A stretch of 64,000 nt of DNA from Ectothiorhodospira sp. BSL-9 (GTDB lineage: Bacteria; Pseudomonadota; Gammaproteobacteria; Ectothiorhodospirales; Ectothiorhodospiraceae): assembly GCF_001632845.1 (NCBI RefSeq), contig NZ_CP011994.1, positions 248,001-312,000 of the forward strand. Reading direction: 5' to 3'. The position numbers and the translations under genes are program-made. Positions 62,502 to 64,000 of this stretch are shown in pieces. The notes below the pieces were generated by a model, which saw only the letters and a program-made list of their open reading frames with translations, did not search any database and was not told the DNA's origin. The first letter of the stretch is position 1. Each line of letters starts with the position of its first letter.

Positions 62502-62889
62502 AATGCTCCGACATCTCCACAATGGCGGAAACGATGTCGTTCATGGTGACCAGGCCGGCCAGTTCGTTATTGTTCAGCACGACAATGCGACGGATGCGCT
62601 GCAGCACCATCAATCTCGCCACATGCTTCACTTCCATCTCCGCCGGCACGGTGATGACAGGTTTCGAGCACACGTCGTAGACATTGATGAGGTCAATGTC
62701 CCCCTCCTCCGCGACGATGGTGCGCAGGATGGTGGTGTAGGTGATGATCCCATAGGCGTCATGGGAGTGTTGCTTGTTCACCACCAGGGACTTGACCCGA
62801 TGGCGTTTCATTTCCTGCATGGCCTCGCGGATGGTGGCGAGCGGGGAAATCGTCGCCACGTTCTTGACCATGAGATCTTTAACCAGCAT
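62500..62889 (-). CDS. CBS-pair protein
   Basis: 129 aa consisting of two CBS motifs (residues 5-60 and 70-125), with no other domain. Such proteins bind adenosine nucleotides. It lies 50 bp downstream of the PII-like gene. Confidence 0.88.
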   Translation of the reverse strand: MLVKDLMVKNVATISPLATIREAMQEMKRHRVKSLVVNKQHSHDAYGIITYTTILRTIVAEEGDIDLINVYDVCSKPVITVPAEMEVKHVARLMVLQRIRRIVVLNNNELAGLVTMNDIVSAIVEMSEH

Positions 62890-62939
62890 GGATAACCTCT
62901 GGGTAGTGTGAAAGGACGGCCCTGGGGCGACGGTCAGGT

Positions 62940-63287
62940 CTACAGGTCGTCCTTGATGCGTTCCTCAAAGCGCTCCACCTGACTCAGATCGATCCCCGCG
63001 ATATGCTCCAGGGGCACCGTGAAGACCACGCCATGGGAGTGGGATTTCAGCTCCAGCTCATCGCGCAGGGCCTTCATCACAGCCAGGGAGAGCTTTTTCT
63101 CCAGTACAAAGACGAGCGCCGACTGACTGCCTTCATAGGTCAGCCCGAAGAAGGTCTTCTTCTCCTTGCCGCCGATACCGCGGGCATCGAGGATGGTCAC
63201 GCCCCCCGCCCCCGCCTTGCGAGCCACGTCAATGGCCTTCTCTTCCAGATTGTCGGCCAGGATGGCCACCAGTACGGCAAACTTCAT
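62940..63287 (-). CDS. PII-like regulatory protein
   Basis: 115 aa with the ferredoxin-like PII fold: KAGAGGVTILDARGIGG resembles the T-loop region of PII, then ALVFVLEKKL. It starts inside the DUF1538 gene's stop (4-base overlap), pointing to a partner role for that membrane protein, as with other PII-like/transporter pairs. Confidence 0.8.
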   Translation of the reverse strand: MKFAVLVAILADNLEEKAIDVARKAGAGGVTILDARGIGGKEKKTFFGLTYEGSQSALVFVLEKKLSLAVMKALRDELELKSHSHGVVFTVPLEHIAGIDLSQVERFEERIKDDL

Positions 63288-63997
63288 GACGGTTGCTGCC
63301 TCCAGCGATTGGCAAGTTCAACGGCAATAGCATAGAGCATGACACTGATGATCGGGAAGATCGAGGCAAAGGCGATCAGACCAAAGCCATCGATGAGCAC
63401 ATTGCGGTCCTCAATGTGGGTGGCCAGGCCAATGCCCAGGGCGGTCACCAGGGGCACGGTCACCTCAGAGGTGGTCACCCCCCCCAGGTCGTAGGCCAGG
63501 GCGACGATGTAGCGGGGCGCCAGCATGGTGAGGAGGATCACCACCGCGTACCCGCCCATGATGTAGTAATGGATGGAGTCACCGACGATGATCCGGTGCA
63601 CGCCAATCGTGATCCCCACGGCCACACCCATGGCCACCAGCAGGCGGATGGTATTGCCATTGAGCTTGCCCTTGCCCGCCTCCTGTGCCTTCTGACCAAT
63701 GGCGATCAGGGCCGGCTCGGCCATGGTGGTGGCAAACCCGATACTGAAGGCAAACAGATAGACGAACAGGAAGCCATCCAGGGTGATCAGCTGTTCCGCC
63801 ATGCTGCGACCGATGGGGAACAGACCCAGCTTCAGGCCCACCACAAAGGCATACAGGCCGAAGATGACCAGAACAAAACCGCCCATCACCTTGTGCACAT
63901 GGGCGATGCCCTTGCGGATCACCAGGTACTGGAAGACCAGGACCACCGCAATGATGGGCAACACATCACGAAACATCACCAGCAGGTCCGTGAGCAT
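63284..63997 (-). CDS. DUF1538 membrane protein
   Basis: 237 aa with about six membrane segments, including a TTSEVTVPLVTALGIG loop between the last two, typical of DUF1538. The ATG at 63997 is three bases from the window end, so a longer start cannot be excluded. Likely a transporter regulated by the PII-like protein. Confidence 0.82.
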   Translation of the reverse strand: MLTDLLVMFRDVLPIIAVVLVFQYLVIRKGIAHVHKVMGGFVLVIFGLYAFVVGLKLGLFPIGRSMAEQLITLDGFLFVYLFAFSIGFATTMAEPALIAIGQKAQEAGKGKLNGNTIRLLVAMGVAVGITIGVHRIIVGDSIHYYIMGGYAVVILLTMLAPRYIVALAYDLGGVTTSEVTVPLVTALGIGLATHIEDRNVLIDGFGLIAFASIFPIISVMLYAIAVELANRWRQQPS

Positions 63998-64000
63998 GCC

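Overview
The window looks like chromosomal DNA from a chemolithotrophic sulfur-oxidising gammaproteobacterium. A member of the Ectothiorhodospiraceae, such as Thioalkalivibrio, is the best guess. The basis is gene content: a complete sHdr cluster with lipoate-binding proteins and their lipoate-assembly genes, soxYZ and soxB, a HiPIP, and a chromosomal integron with a long IntI. The genus is inferred; no rRNA gene lies in the window.

Region 1 (1-8,700) is a pile-up of mobile elements. An IS66 element is interrupted by an IS3-family element, which is itself interrupted by a second IS3-family element with a clean 3-bp target duplication. Beside it lie the two ends of another IS66 element, with a trio of tyrosine recombinases (RIT-type element) sitting between them inside long inverted repeats.

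Region 2 (8,700-22,200) is an integron array. Cassettes on the minus strand carry AT-richer genes: two PD-(D/E)XK-like proteins, an HNH protein, an EEP-family phosphoesterase, a methyltransferase, two membrane proteins, and a phosphoribosyltransferase plus NodU-type carbamoyltransferase pair. Seven attC-like sites can be read. The integrase gene sits at the right end on the plus strand and is split by two insertion sequences (IS4 family, 9-bp duplication; IS66/ISBst12-type, 8-bp duplication). Removing one copy of each duplication restores the integrase frame. The carbamoyltransferase is likewise split by an IS identical to the one at 958-2,230.

Region 3 (22,300-42,900) is the sulfur-oxidation core. 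Reading leftwards: tusA, dsrE-like, hdrC1, hdrB1, hdrA, hyp, hdrC2, hdrB2, lbpA, a second dsrE-like gene, lbpA, lipS2, sLpl, lipT, lipS1 and two small genes of unknown function. TusA and DsrE-like proteins would deliver sulfane sulfur to the cytoplasmic sHdr complex. The two GcvH-like LbpA proteins supply its lipoate cofactor, which LipS1, LipS2, sLpl and LipT assemble on them. To the right, on the plus strand, are a small unknown gene, a BepA-like protease, soxY, soxZ and soxB. SoxA, SoxX, SoxC and SoxD are not in the window, which fits an incomplete periplasmic Sox system feeding sulfur to cytoplasmic sHdr.

Region 4 (42,900-64,000) is ordinary chromosome. It has a diguanylate cyclase overlapping a CarH-like B12-binding protein, methyltransferases, a sigma-54-type promoter before a DUF4168 gene, a repeat lipoprotein, an antiporter, RlmK, HerA/YjgR, Blc, an MscS channel, HiPIP, an iorAB-paaK-ACT cluster, a heme-containing chemoreceptor behind a sigma-28-type promoter, and a CBS / PII-like / DUF1538 set.
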